Shown here: one piece after another, positions 13,302 through 25,600 of the stretch
Numbering within the stretch: position 1 is the first letter of the stretch
Layout of the letters: each line of letters begins with the position of its first letter
Assembly (NCBI RefSeq): GCF_003711515.1
Contig: NW_021167086.1
Span: forward strand, 2,022,289 to 2,086,288
DNA: 64,000 bases
Reading direction: 5' to 3'
Source of the DNA: Sodiomyces alkalinus F11
Taxonomy: Eukaryota; Ascomycota; Sordariomycetes; Glomerellales; Plectosphaerellaceae
The notes under the pieces: model-generated
What the model was told of the DNA's origin: nothing
What the model saw: the letters and a program-made list of their open reading frames with translations, nothing else
Databases searched by the model: none
Program-made: the position numbers and the translations under genes

Positions 13302-13495
13302 TATCAGCACATAAAATAAGGTACGTAAAAGATATGTGTGTGTATTAAAGAAGAGTAAAAGATACTCTGCGGAAATATCTAACTATGAAGTGAAAGGAGG
13401 GGAAATTGATGTGGATATATCGGTCGGAAGTACCCCATCTGTCTACAGAAATAGCGCAAGTCACACCCCGATAAGGTGGCTGTAGGCATCTGACA
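13302..13495 (-). repeat. Copia 5' LTR (right end on plus strand)
   Basis: 194 bp. The outer edge reads TGTCAGATGCC on the minus strand. It is followed on the plus strand by the AAGAT duplication at 13496-13500. Confidence 0.9.
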
Positions 13496-14295
13496 AAGAT
13501 ACTAGAATAGTAACTAGGATAGTGTAAAGAAAACGGAGTAGAGTTAGATATTAGTAAAGCCGAGATATAGCTCTTCTTATATTAAAAAATCCATTAGTTC
13601 CCCCACGATTAGGATTCTATATCTTAACTATAAAGTTATAGTTAGCTATACTACCGACTCCACAGGATACCGGTACCTAGCCCCTATTAAGTGGCTTAGC
13701 GCTTATATAGATAGACGACTCGAGTTCCGCGACTATATTAAGATATGGGCGAAGAAAGGCCTTAAGGTCGTTGCCTATATTAAAGGACTCGCCGGAGCCA
13801 CCTATAAACGTAACCCAGCTTTTCTATAACGGACTACCCTAGCCTATATACCTACTATCACGCACTATACTATAAAGGTATAGTAGGAGGGAAGGATAGC
13901 GCCCGCTTAGGGATATTTTAGTATAATCTATAAGAAATAATACCGGTTACCCTCCGGATACCTCCCTCGATTACTAATAATAATAAGGGCCTAGATAATA
14001 ATACTAGGTACTATTCTCCTTATATAGAAAACGGTGCCTAGGATAACCCTATACCGCGGGGAAGGTATTCCTATTATAGAGAAATAGAAAAAAGAGCATC
14101 GTCAAGCCCAAAGTAACCCTAAGATGCCGTATTATCGATAAAATCAATTCTGATATCGGATTCGGACTCTACGCCCTTAAAAGCACTAGAGACCGATATC
14201 GCAGCGAGGCCGTAAAGGGCGCGGTGAGTTATACTATAGGGCGGCCTATAGGGCTAACTGAATACGATACTAGTATACCACTATAAAGCGCCTAG
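13496..14295 (+). mobile_element. LINE-D, right part (RT end and C-terminal region)
   Basis: Continues the LINE-D RT in the same frame as the sequence ending at 7394. Recognisable is the block near 13690-13800 (IDRRLEFRDYIKIWAKKGLK), the W-L-G-x-x-x-D region common after the RT fingers/palm in fungal LINEs, followed by a KGLAGAT stretch. The frame fades out around 14250; the exact 3' end is not visible. RIP stops are frequent. Confidence 0.65.
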
Positions 14296-17200
14296 AATAC
14301 GACGACTAGAACTAACCCGGGGCGTGTAGCCCCGGGAGAGCCCTAAAAATCCTAGGCACCGAGCAGGCGTACCGAAAGCGTATTATATAAACTATATACC
14401 TAATTTTCCGGACTACTAGCTAACGGGGTAAGCGCCGATAAGGCGCTAAAGCTAGTATAGAAAATCCTTTAAATATAATACTATAAGACTATTATAAGGA
14501 AGCCGCTACGCTAATAACCCGGTAGCGATATACCCCCCCTTATAACTAAAAGGCTTACCGACACGATTTAATAAGCGATTAAGGGTATACTAATAGAATT
14601 ACTCGGGGTAGCAGGACCTAAGACCTATACCTAAGTAGTAAGGAGCACGCCCGCGTAGCGCTAATATATCGAGATAGTACCGGTAAAGGTTATACCCACC
14701 CGATACACCTAAAAACTAATAGTCCGATATAGAGAGGCTAAGACTGACCTTAAAAGCTAAACCCTATAAGAGATTATTAAGGCGGTTAATTAAGTCGCCC
14801 GCCGCGTAGATATAATAGCCGCGCGATGACTCCTAAACGGCGATATAATTATCACGTTTAAGTTTAGGAATAAGTTATAGATAGCGAACGCGAATAACTA
14901 GGTTAAAGGCGTATTTAGTATAAAAGCCACGGTATAAGAGAAAATATACTAAGTTATAGTAAAAGGAATACCGATAACGTAGCTACTAACTAATAACCCC
15001 GATACGGCGCTATAAAAACTCCGATTATAGAATAACGTAGCGATTACCCGGATTAAAGCCAGGAAACCTAGGAATAATATAGCGTAAATAGCGCTACTAA
15101 TTATTAAGGTCGCCCGCCCCGAGGATATAGAGCGACTAGTAAAGGAGGGAGTCTTCTTTAATTACGGATACTATAATAGCGAACCCTATAACCCCGAGAT
15201 CTCCCTATAATAATAATTTAAATACCTTAACTTCGGATATAAAACAGGCTAATACTAAGCGATAGAAACGCTATATAGGTACTATAACGGCGTAGAGTTA
15301 GCGTACTAAGGGGGCTTCGCGGCATATAAAGCTAAGATAGACCCGAAGAAACGGCGTTACGCCGCCTATAAGGGGCCGTACGCGGTATTTAACGATAAAT
15401 ACCCGAATAAAGTAAAGGAGAGGACGCGGACTAAGGAGGTATATACTAATAGGGTAAGGGGATTCGACCTTAGCTAACTTAAGAAATATAGGGCGGAGAG
15501 AGAGGGAGTATAGCGTTTTCGCGGCGTTATAAAAAATAATAGTAGTCTCCGAACCGCCTAAGAAAAAGAGAAAATAGAAAGGACGCCCCCTAAGGTCACG
15601 GAATATCCTCCTTAGATCGCGTACCGCCCTCTCCGCGCCTACTTAGGATAATAACCCGATTATAAGGTTCCTCGCCTTTAATATTACCTTCTAGCCCGTA
15701 TAAAGCTTTACCACTTACCCCGGGGCTATACCTAAGGCGTAACTATAGAGTAAAATAAGCGCGGTATAACCGCCTAAGATAAATAATTAGAATCGTTTAA
15801 TAGAATATAGGGGGATAGCGGGATAGAGTATAGCAGGCGCTTTATAACCGTAGCGGGTATAATACAATAGTGGTAATAAAGCCCGGGTTGAATAAGAGGA
15901 AGAACCCGGTTTACCCGAGGGGATATAATTATAGGATAGTATAAAGGAGTAGGCGCGCTTTACTTTATATATATAAGCGGTATAAGGCCGCTATATTTAT
16001 ATAGCGTACGGGCGAGGATTAGGCCTAGGCTATAATTACAGTCAGGATATAATAGTAGGAGATAAGTATATAGGTAGTATACTTATTATACTATAAGGGA
16101 GGAGAGTAGGAGACCCTACTATATAGTCTTACGGCGAAACCGGAGCGGTAACGTATTATCCTAATAGGAGACTTTAACCTAAAAAAACCCCTTTAGGATA
16201 GATATAATAGATACGAAAGATAACTGGAGGACCTTATTACGCTCGCCCACCGATAATAACTTAACCTTATAACCCTAAAAGGATATATTACTAAGACCTT
16301 AGCTAACACTAATCGATAATATAGCACGCTTAACCTTACTTAGGTTTTAGTAGACCTAACCTCTATATACTAAAGGGATAATCTAGACCTAATAGGCTTA
16401 GGCTATATAGCCTAGGTTATTAATATTAATATAGCGTAGCCGCGCTAGCGTATCGCTAATAAAGGATAATAGTAAGGGAAGTTAGACCGCGAAGCGGCCT
16501 ACAAAGAGGCTTAAAGGCTAGACTATAGAGAAATACCCCCCGGAAGTAATCGACTAGGTTATAAGCTAGATACTATAGGACCTTATTAATATCGCGGACG
16601 CTACGGCGCCGCGCCGCGAGCTAGCCGCCTTCCGCGATAGACCGCTATAATAGATATAGGAAATAGTAAAGGCGAATAGGGAGGTAATAAGGCTAACACG
16701 GCGTTATTACGGGCGGAGGTCGCGCGGTAAGTAGGATAAACTTAGAGAGGTAGAAAAATATCGTGATATACTAGTTAGTGTAGAGAAGCGGAAAAGCTAG
16801 TATAGCGTTATCGATATAACGGCCGCGGACTAGAAAAGCCTCTAAGCACTATAACGCTAGGCCTAGACGGTAAACTACCTACTCCCAGACCTCCTATCTA
16901 TCCCGCCCCTATAGTATACCGTGGGCGGACCGGTTATAATAATATATAACGGAAAAGCGATAATCCTTATAGCGAAGTTTTTCCCCCTATTATACCCTAT
17001 AGAAAGCGGGCGTATTAGCGGCGCGCCGGGAATAAAGGTAATACTACTTACGTAAAAGGTCACGGAAAAGGAGGTCTAGTAGGTTATATAATAAATAGTA
17101 AAGTAAAAGGTACCCGGGGAGGATAGCTTACCGAACGGATTCTTACTCGCCTATAGCTAACTACTCTATAAACGACTAGTATAACTCTTCTCCGCGAGTC

Positions 17201-18960
17201 TTAAGGCCGTATATTTCCCGTAACGATACCGTATCGTAAAAGTAGTAGTACTTAAGAAACCGGGTAAACTAAAGGAAGCTTATACGATAGCCTCGGGGTA
17301 ATAACCGATATTACTCCTAAGCGTAATAAGGAAAGTCCTCGAGAAGATAATAGTAAGGAGAATCGCGACCGTAGCGGAGGAGTACTAACTCCTCCTCCTT
17401 ACCGGATAGATAGGTAATTAAAGATACCGTGATACGATAATAGCGGTTAGTGCTATTATAAAGGGAGTATATATTATATAGGAGCGCGGCGGGGCGTTTT
17501 CGATATAGTACTATACTAAAAACTCCTCGAAGTCCTCGCCTAGTACGGCTTTCCGGACTAGGTCACGAAATAGACCTAGTTATACCTTATAGCGCCCACG
17601 GTATACCTACGCCTTAATAGCGACACGGCGTATAAGGTAGATATTTAGGTAAGAGTCCCCTAAGGATCGCCCCTTTCCCTAATCCTCTTTATACTATTTA
17701 TCGGAACGCTTTACTAGAAATTAATCCGGATACCACGGGTTATAGTAATCGGCTTTACCGATAGCACGAATATTACGGCTTTTAGATATAATAAGGCCGT
17801 ACTACGGGCGTACCTTAAACGGGTATAGTAGGTCTACTAGAGCTAGTTATAAAGGAGTAGACTAGAATTTAAGCCACGGAAATATAAGCTTCTCTATTTT
17901 ATAAGAAAATAAGACCCGCTACCGCTCTAGCTACGCTTTAAGGGTATACCGGCGCCGTAAATTAAAGAGATAGAGGTCCTAGGGGTTATCTTTAACTAGA
18001 AGCTTATATTCCGCCCCTATATCCGGAAACTTAAAGCTAAACTCCTTACCTATAAATACGCCCTTACGCGCCTTATAGTATTAGTATAGGGTTACCGTAT
18101 CGGGGATACGCGTACACTATACTAAATAGTAGTCCGGAGCGCTATACTATACGCGGCCCTAGCCTTTTATACGATAACGGGAAAAAGGGAGAAGCCGAGC
18201 AGAGTCTTAAGGGACTAGCTAGTAAGTAGGTGTAATACTTATATATCGTTACCGGTATATATCGGGCTATTACCACGAAGGTGGTTAAGATAAAGGCGGG
18301 GGTCCCCCCTCTTAATTTATACTATAACGCCTTAACCGCGTATACGGTGCTACGGGTAAAGGGTACCTAGATAAAGTAAGCGATACTTTAAGTATAACGA
18401 GTAGCCGAAACGGCCACGTAGCGTAAAAGATATAGGGGAGGGGTTAGGCCTTACCTAAGGTCCTAAGGGGTATAGAAGTAGGAAGTCGAGTCCTAGCTCC
18501 TTAGGAGGGAATTAGCCTAACGCCTCCGAGAGGAATAAGCGTACCGGTAAAAGCGTACCTCGCTACGTTAATATAGTAGCGTGGCCGTAGCGTGGACGCC
18601 CTAATTTAACTATATAGCGCTTCGGAAGTATAAGGGCCTTATAAAACTATAAAGTTCTATCCTTTAGGTTTAAGCGGAGAAAATAGGCCTTCGCTACTTC
18701 CTCTTTATAAGAGGTATACCGGACACGGCGATACCGTGTTACCGGTATACTAATAAAGGGCCGGAGATAGCGGAATATATCGTGTTATAGTACCGGGATA
18801 TATTAGGGGAGATATAAGAGCGCCTCGCGGCTAATATAGGCGCGCGCCTACTAATAAAATAGGACTAGCTCTTAGCGCTCCGGAGTAAGGAGACCGCGGG
18901 GAAGGTCGCGAAGTGGTTCTTATAAACCGGACGCCTTCCGGACTTTAGACTAGCACGATA
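14296..18960 (+). mobile_element. LINE-C, ORF1 and ORF2 (RIP-damaged)
   Basis: Plus-strand non-LTR retrotransposon. ORF1 covers about 14.4-15.5 kb, with a helical segment then a GDIIITFKFRNK-like block at about 14850 and zinc-knuckle remnants near 15200-15290 in which Cys/His often read Tyr. The endonuclease has its GDFN box at 16167-16178. RT blocks follow: LLSVIRKVLEKIIVRR near 17310-17370 and the catalytic box at 17754-17765, which reads FTDS where FADD is usual. The C-terminal region ends near 18960. A GC-rich hairpin (CCCGGGG and CCCCGGG, 14316-14336) lies at its presumed 5' end. Stops are mainly TAG/TAA at Gln/Trp sites. Confidence 0.75.
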
Positions 18961-20624
18961 ACTAGTATCGGAGGGGTAATAAAGCCCCCGCGGCGCTAAA
19001 ACCTTAGGTATATATATAGGGGAGGTATAAACGACTACGAATAAGATAAGTAAAAGGAGAGTATAATATTTATTAGTAGCCATTATACGGCTATATTATA
19101 GCCGCGCTACGGCACGCCTACTTACTCCTCTACGTTATTATCTATATACTTATCGGAGTTATTAGTGTTATCGGAGCTAATTACTCTACCGTCTACTAGG
19201 ATAACCTTATCCTTATCGGCCTTATCCTTAATAGTAGAGGTAGTAGGGTCCCTAGAGGAGGGGAGGGGGTTACCCTATAATACGTATTAGTAGCGGGGTT
19301 AACGCGGGGGAGGTATAGGGTAACTTATAAGGTAGGCGAGGATAAGCTTTAATATCTCGCCGTTATAAGCGTAGCTACTACTATAACTCTACGGGGGCGC
19401 GGCGGCGGGGGCGGCGATTATACTAATACTACTATTATAGCGGAGGGCGGCGCGGTATACCTAAAAGGCGCGGGTCTAATAGGTAGCCGCTTATTAGTAC
19501 TTACGGATATTCTATGATAGGATTAGTAATAAGGATATAACGTATACGGTATAATAGAGAAGGGGAATACCTATAAAGGGTGTCGGGGCGGTATAGGCGG
19601 CGGCGGTGGCGGCGATAAGGGCGGTAGCGGCGTTATTATAGGGGGGGGGGGACCTAATAGGAGGATTAGCGGAGTAAGGGCGTAGCGGGGGCGTAGCGGG
19701 GATAAACTAGGGCGTAATAGCTACTACTACGGTTACTATTAATATACTTAATATAATAAGCGCCCGCTCCTAAGTCGGGTTAGTAAAAGTAATATAATAG
19801 GGGCGTAGCGGGAATATAATAGAATTGTTTACCGGGCGGATTTTAGTAAAGAGCTACTTAGTAGTTATAGGCGAGCGATATAACGTATAAGGTATATAGC
19901 GATAAGCGGATAGTAAGGGCGGACTATACCGGGTTAGAATATAAAGCGGGGGCGTAAAGCGGGCGTGACGGTAATAGAGCGGGGAACTTAAGTAGAAGGC
20001 TAGGGCGTAGCCGGCCCTTTACCCTTATAGGCGCCGGTACCGGCTCCCCCTTTAATGATAAAGGTCTTATTACTAGGTATCTAGAGGGGTAGGGGAGTTA
20101 GACCGAGGCGGGCGCTATAAGGGCGGAGCGGGGGCGGCGCGAGGACGGTACGACCCGGGACCCTATTAGATCCCCTACTATATAGCTAAACGGTACTAGG
20201 GTATCCCGTATAGGAGTTCTAGGGCCGTATTTACACCGTACCGACTATAAAACTTACCTTAAGAATAATAGCTTAAAGGAGGAAAAGAGGAAAGGAGGAA
20301 AAAAGAGGAAAAAAGGGAGGTTGATAAGAAAAGGGAGCGGTAGATTAGCCTTATAAGTCACCACGCCTTCTAGGGAATAGTAGCCATACCCGGTCTATAC
20401 TATAGCGCCTTCGCCGGAGAGCCTACGTAGCGCGAGTAAGGGAGGTATATAACTAAATAAGGGCTACTATAAATTGTAGGCACACGAAAGAGGTTTTAGA
20501 ATAAATAATAAATAAAGGAAGAAGTAAGGGTGGGTAGGCGCGCCCCCCCTATAAAAGGGAGGGAGGGTATAAAGGGTACCGCGGCGAGGGCTTTCGGAGG
20601 GGGGGAAACCTTTTTATCCGACCC
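18961..20624 (+). other. LINE-C 3' region, G-rich, no gene
   Basis: About 1.7 kb after the LINE-C ORF2 with no credible frame. 19270-20160 is rich in G on the plus strand (GGCGGCG, GGGGGCG and longer G runs such as near 19640). 20280-20340 is a purine-only-like tract of GGAAAAGAGG repeats. By position this is the 3' UTR of LINE-C, perhaps with other repeat debris; no tail tract was found that fixes the end. Confidence 0.4.
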
Positions 20625-22030
20625 TTCCGATGCACCTTAAGAAGCCCTAAACCGTAGCCTATAATAGGGCCTAGGTTTAAAGGACCTAATCACTTAAATC
20701 GGCACCTTTAACCCTGTTAGGGTAGTAGGGAAGCCTTAGTGTCTAGGAACCCTAGACGGACTGCACGGCACTATTATTATTTCGGTGCCTACTACTAAAG
20801 AGCAGAAGTACTGCTTAAAACAGGGGCTCTATATAGCCGGCTAGCGACTAAAGGTCTATAAATATAGACCTATAACCCCTAGGACCTAGTGCTCTAACTG
20901 CTGGAAATTCGGGTATACTCGGGGGACCTATAAGAGCCTAACTACCTGCTCTATCTGCGCTAAGGAAGGCCACGGCGACGAAGACTATTACTGTAACGAG
21001 TGCGAGGAATATAGCGAGTGCGAACACAGGACCTATAAGTGCTATAACTACAAGGGGGCATACCCCCCTTATAGTAAAAACTACGAGGTCTTTCGAGCTA
21101 TTAAACCCTAAATCCTATAAACAAAGGGTCTTTTAGTTTAAAGGAAATCCGGTTTATTCAGTATAACGTCGATAAACAGGGCCCGGCGTAGGAAGCTATC
21201 CTAGAATAGGCTTTAAAGGCTTCGGCTAATATAGTCCTTATCTAGGAGCCCTCCTGCGTCTCCAAACCAGAAGGGTGGTATATTCGAAACCACCTAGCCT
21301 TCTACACTATCACGCCTACGTCTGGGAAAACCTAATTTTTTCCTATTAAACCTAGGGTCCTTACTTATATAAGGAAGGGCTCGGGTATCGATTTTTCACA
21401 CAGCGACGACCTTCTAGATAATATAGACACGTAGCTTATAGAGGTCTATTATCCATAGACCTTTTATATCCTAAATGTCTATAATCAGATAGAACAGGAC
21501 CCCGAGATAATAGGTAGAGGGCCTATAAGGCTTCCTAGCCCTACGCCCTCTACCCCTTTAACTACGACCTCTTCTTCTTCTTCTTTTCCTTTCTTTTTAG
21601 GCTCTAGAAGCCGACCCTGGACCGAAGATCGCGTGCTGTGGGGCCTTTAGGTCCCTAAGCCGACCCTTATTATAGGGGACTTTAATAGGAACTACTAGTA
21701 GTGGAACGGGGCTGCTACTAATCAGGCCTCTATTAAGGCCTACGCCTTAGTAGAGTAGTTAAATAGCCTCGAGGCCACCTGCTTAGTGGACCCTGAAGAA
21801 GTTAACCTAAACGGGGGGACCTTTTTCAGGTCTAATCTTCGTTAAGAGTCGGTTATAGACCTAGTATTTTATACGCCCGGCTTTAATCGTCTCCGCTTTT
21901 ATAAGTGGGAATATATCGAAAACACTCCCTCTTTACACCGCGCTATCCTGATTTTAGCCTCTATTCCAGGTTCTAAAGGTCCTATAAATAGATCCCTTCC
22001 ACCGGCCTATAATTATAATTTATTATTATT
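20625..22030 (+). mobile_element. LINE-A, plus-strand fragment (ORF1 zinc knuckles, endonuclease)
   Basis: Matches the reverse complement of the LINE-A copy at 43340-42890 and 31213-30200. Zinc knuckles are read at 20890-21060: a C-x2-C-x3-G pattern followed by CSICAKEGHGDEDYYC, then CNEC and a CYNYKG remnant. An apurinic-type endonuclease follows, with GDFN at 21675-21686 and a CTT microsatellite near 21560-21600. The copy stops at about 22030, inside the endonuclease, where a LINE-B tail begins. It preserves more Cys and His codons than the other LINE-A copies. Confidence 0.8.
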
Positions 22031-22677
22031 GATCTTACTCCGCTATCCTGACTAATCTATAGGAGCCTTCCTAGGCTGTACGGTCCTTCTCGGGTGGCTA
22101 TAAAGGGGAAAACCCGGGGAAAACCCGGGGAAAACCTCTATACACTTCCTTAGGTGGAGAGGTGCCGCTACGGGGCCGATATGGCCCCGGTTCTTCCCTA
22201 TTATATATCTAGATCTTCTTACCTCTAGGCTAGTGGCTAACGGGAAGGATAGCAGGCTAATGGTTAGGTAAGTTAGCCTAAGCTAATCTTTATCGGTAGA
22301 GCTAATACTAAGGGGGCGTTACCGCGCTTCCGCTATACGGTAGCTATAGCTCTTTAGCCTTAGTCTCCCTATATCCCTCGAGGATTTTACCTTTATTCCT
22401 TCTATTCGGTTAATAAAGAGAGTAAGGAGGTAGGTTCCTACTATATCCGGCGGTAAGTAGGGGGAATAAGGCCTTACCCTGTTATAAGAATTAGATAGTT
22501 AATATCCCCTAAGGCCTTTATACCTTAATCCTCCCTCTTTCTCCTATAACGCTAATAAGTTCGTTATAGGTTTTCCCCCTAATCTATTCCCGTTTATAGT
22601 CCTATAGGTGTATTATTACGGCCTATACTATCTAGTAAACCATTTTAGCTTTTCTTATTATATTCCTATTATTATTA
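22031..22677 (-). mobile_element. LINE-B, isolated 3' tail fragment
   Basis: About 650 bp matching the last part of the LINE-B 3' region in the copies ending at 23340-22690, 41110 and 60020. On the plus strand it starts with an ATT tract then GATCTTACTCCGCTATCC, the reverse complement of the common LINE-B end. It contains a small tandem repeat (AAAACCCGGGG, 22110-22140). It is cut exactly where the tail of the next LINE-B copy begins. Confidence 0.8.
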
Positions 22678-25600
22678 TTATTATTATTAATCTTACTCCG
22701 CTATCCTAACTAATCTATCTATAGGAGCCTTTTAAGGCTATACGGTCCTTCTCGGGTGGCTATAAAGGGGAAAACCCAGGTAAAACCCGAGGAAAACCTC
22801 TATATACTTCCTTAGGTGGAGAGGTGCCGCTACGGGGCCGATATAGCCCCGGTTTATCCCTATTACGTATCTGGATCTTACCTTTAGGCCGGTAGCTAAT
22901 AGGAAGTGTGGTAGGCTAGTGGTTAGGTGTGTTAGCCTAGGCTAATCTCTATCGGTGGAACGGGGGCTAAGGGGGCGCTACCGCGCTTCCGCTATACGGC
23001 GGCTATGGTTCTCCCTCCTCGGGCTCCTTACGTCCCTCGGGGATTATGCCTTTATTCTTTCCGTTCGGTTAATAAAAAGAGTAAAGGAGGTAGGCGCCTC
23101 CTACCTCCCCTAAGTAAGTTCCTACTATATCCGGCGGTAGGTAAGGGGAATAAGGCCTTAACCCTATTATAAGAATTAGATAGTTAATATCCCCCGAGGC
23201 CTTTATACCTTAATCCTCCCTCTTCCTCCTATAACGCTAATAAGTTCGTTATAGGTTTGCCCCGGTCTATTCCCGCATATAGTCTTATAGGTGTATTATT
23301 ACGGCCTATACTAACTAATAAACCCTTTTAGTTTTCTCGTTATATTCCTATTATATTTTAACTATAGGTGTCTTATAGGTAATATCGTAATAGCTTAGTA
23401 TTATAGGGTTAACTAAGTAGTATAGTAGCGATTTATATATATAAATAAGTAATCTAAAGTAGTTGTATAATATAAGTTCTTTTCGTGGCATAGCGGTGCC
23501 TTAGTAGTAGCGTGCTAAAAGTCGTAGATATCGTCTCCTAATAATACTAATACTAATAATAATAACTACCGCTATAAGCGCGGAATAGTTCGTGTTATAC
23601 CGTATATAGCCCTTAGTAGCGTCGGACTAGTATCGTAGCGCTAATATAAGGTAGTTATATTTATTATAGTAAGCGTTTAGGTACTTACCCTAACTATATA
23701 GAAGCCTATACTAATACTACGGGAATAAGCGCGGCCTATTATTAGTATACTAATAATCCCCGTCTATATAAGGATATAAGTCGCCTTAGTACCGTAGTAG
23801 TATTATATATATATCGGGGTGGATATAGCTAATAGTTTAATAGGTCCCCTCCGCTACTATGAAGTAGTAGTAACGCCTTATAGATATCTATTAGGCGTAC
23901 GTGGCGGTAAAGGCCGCTAATAGCGCGGGTATCGCTATTATAGGTATCCCTTTTCGGTGCTATAGCGGTTCTACGCTAATAAGTTATAGGCTAAGGAGCG
24001 CCTAGGGACGGCGTCCTAGTCTTTTAGCCAGGCCCTAAACCGGGTATTACCTTCCGGTCGCGGTCGCGGTGGTACCGTGTCGGTAGAGGTATAGGAGTTA
24101 TCTTATTAGATAAGATATTTACAGGGTAAGATAGACTCTATCCTAGACTACCTTATATATAAGTGGCTCCCTCCCCCCGATCCCGCTACGGCTCCTTAGC
24201 GGTATTAGCTAACTAGCCTAATAAGGTCTTAAGTATATTAAAAGCGGTATTAATGCCTCTAAGGGAGGTAATAACGATAAGAGCTAATCGGTGCTATAAT
24301 AGTACTATATCGATACCGCTAGGGTCCCGGCTTATAGGGCCCCTATCCTAATAATTAATTAATTATTATACTGCCTTATCCCCGGTACGGTCCCCCTTCA
24401 GTATCGCGGGTATCTTTATAGGCCTTTATAACTTCGAGGGCGAGGCGGAAGTCCTTAAGCCTCTTCTATTATAGTAACCACCTTATAACTGCCCCGGCTT
24501 CCGTGTCGTAGTCTAGTGTATTATATAAATCGCCTTTAATCGTGAGTAGTCTCCTTATAGCACCGAAAAGCTCCTTACGCTTTTCCTCGGTTACGTCCTA
24601 GTACTAGAGTACTATATACTCCGCTATTTCTGCCCCCCAATTACTATAGGGGTACCGCGTTATTAGAAATCCCGGTACCCTCGCTTTCGCTAAGAAGGGT
24701 TATAGGCCTAGCTTTTCTAATCTAATTTAGGTGAGTACGGCGCTTTATAGCTTTAGGAGTCCTCTATATTTCCTAAGGGAGCGTTATATCGGGGGGCGGC
24801 TTAGTACCACTATAGCGTAGGTATAGGGCCGCTATACTTCCGTCTAGGCTTAACCCTATTCCCTTATAAGGGCCTTCCCCGGGGGCGAGGTTCCAGCCTA
24901 GGTTATTAGGGCGGTAAGCTATACTATCCACGTAAAGGCGGCGTGGGTCCTATAATACCGATTCGGTATCGCTAAGGCTCTCGCCACGGTATATACTCCG
25001 GCTAATATCTTATCTTCGGTCCCTTCTTCTTATATCCGGAGATCTTTCGGGCGCTTAGGCTTAAGAGGTAGAGGTTAAGGGGGGGGGATAAAGGTCTCTT
25101 TTTCGAGGACCCTAACCGGCGTAGCCTTATAGGCTTTAACTACTAATCTAAGGCACCGGTTCTATATCGCTATAAGTGCCGCTACGGGGCCTTACCGGGG
25201 GCCGGCCCTTATCTTATAAACGGCTAAGGCATAATAGGCTATTACTAGTCTTACTACTATAAGGTATAGTCTTTATATATCCGCGAAGCTATACCCTTAC
25301 GCTACCGTACTAAACCTTAAGAGGGCGTATATTTATATGCTAGTCGGCTTTTTACCTTTTTAGCGTGTTCCTAGAAGTCGAGTTTCCTATTAAGCTAGAC
25401 GCCTAGGAGCCTTATTGCCTTTATTACCAGTACTAAAGTAACGCTAAGGGGGAGCGTCGTAAAGGAGGGTTAGTATAACTTTATAAAGGGGATATAAACG
25501 CACTTAGCTAGTTCGAATTATAGTTTACTCGCTATCTCCTAATCTAAGTAAGTATACTACCTAATCTAAGTAAGTATACTACGCGGCGGTAAGATAGTAC

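Larger units (their letters stand above)
7395..13495 (-). mobile_element. Complete Copia retrotransposon (RIP-damaged), 5-bp TSD
   Basis: A 6101-bp minus-strand Ty1/Copia element bounded by two 194-bp LTRs. AAGAT flanks it on both sides (7390-7394 and 13496-13500), a clean 5-bp target-site duplication. Removing the element and one AAGAT restores the reading frame of the LINE-D RT. Read from right to left: gag region (about 13.3-11.9 kb), pre-integrase/integrase (about 11.5-10.2 kb), an acidic/Ser-Thr-Ala-rich spacer (about 10.2-9.6 kb), then RT-RNase H (about 9.6-7.7 kb). The RT box at 8877-8866 still reads YVDD in a VFFYVDDIIL context. No long open frame remains, so the element cannot move on its own. 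Confidence 0.9.

Noticed and set aside
16875..17063. 62-codon minus-strand frame
   Set aside because: Antisense to the LINE-C RT region; a chance opening between RIP stops.
18865..19083. 72-codon minus-strand frame with a hydrophobic start
   Set aside because: Sits across the LINE-C ORF2 end on the opposite strand; no homologous frame elsewhere in the window.
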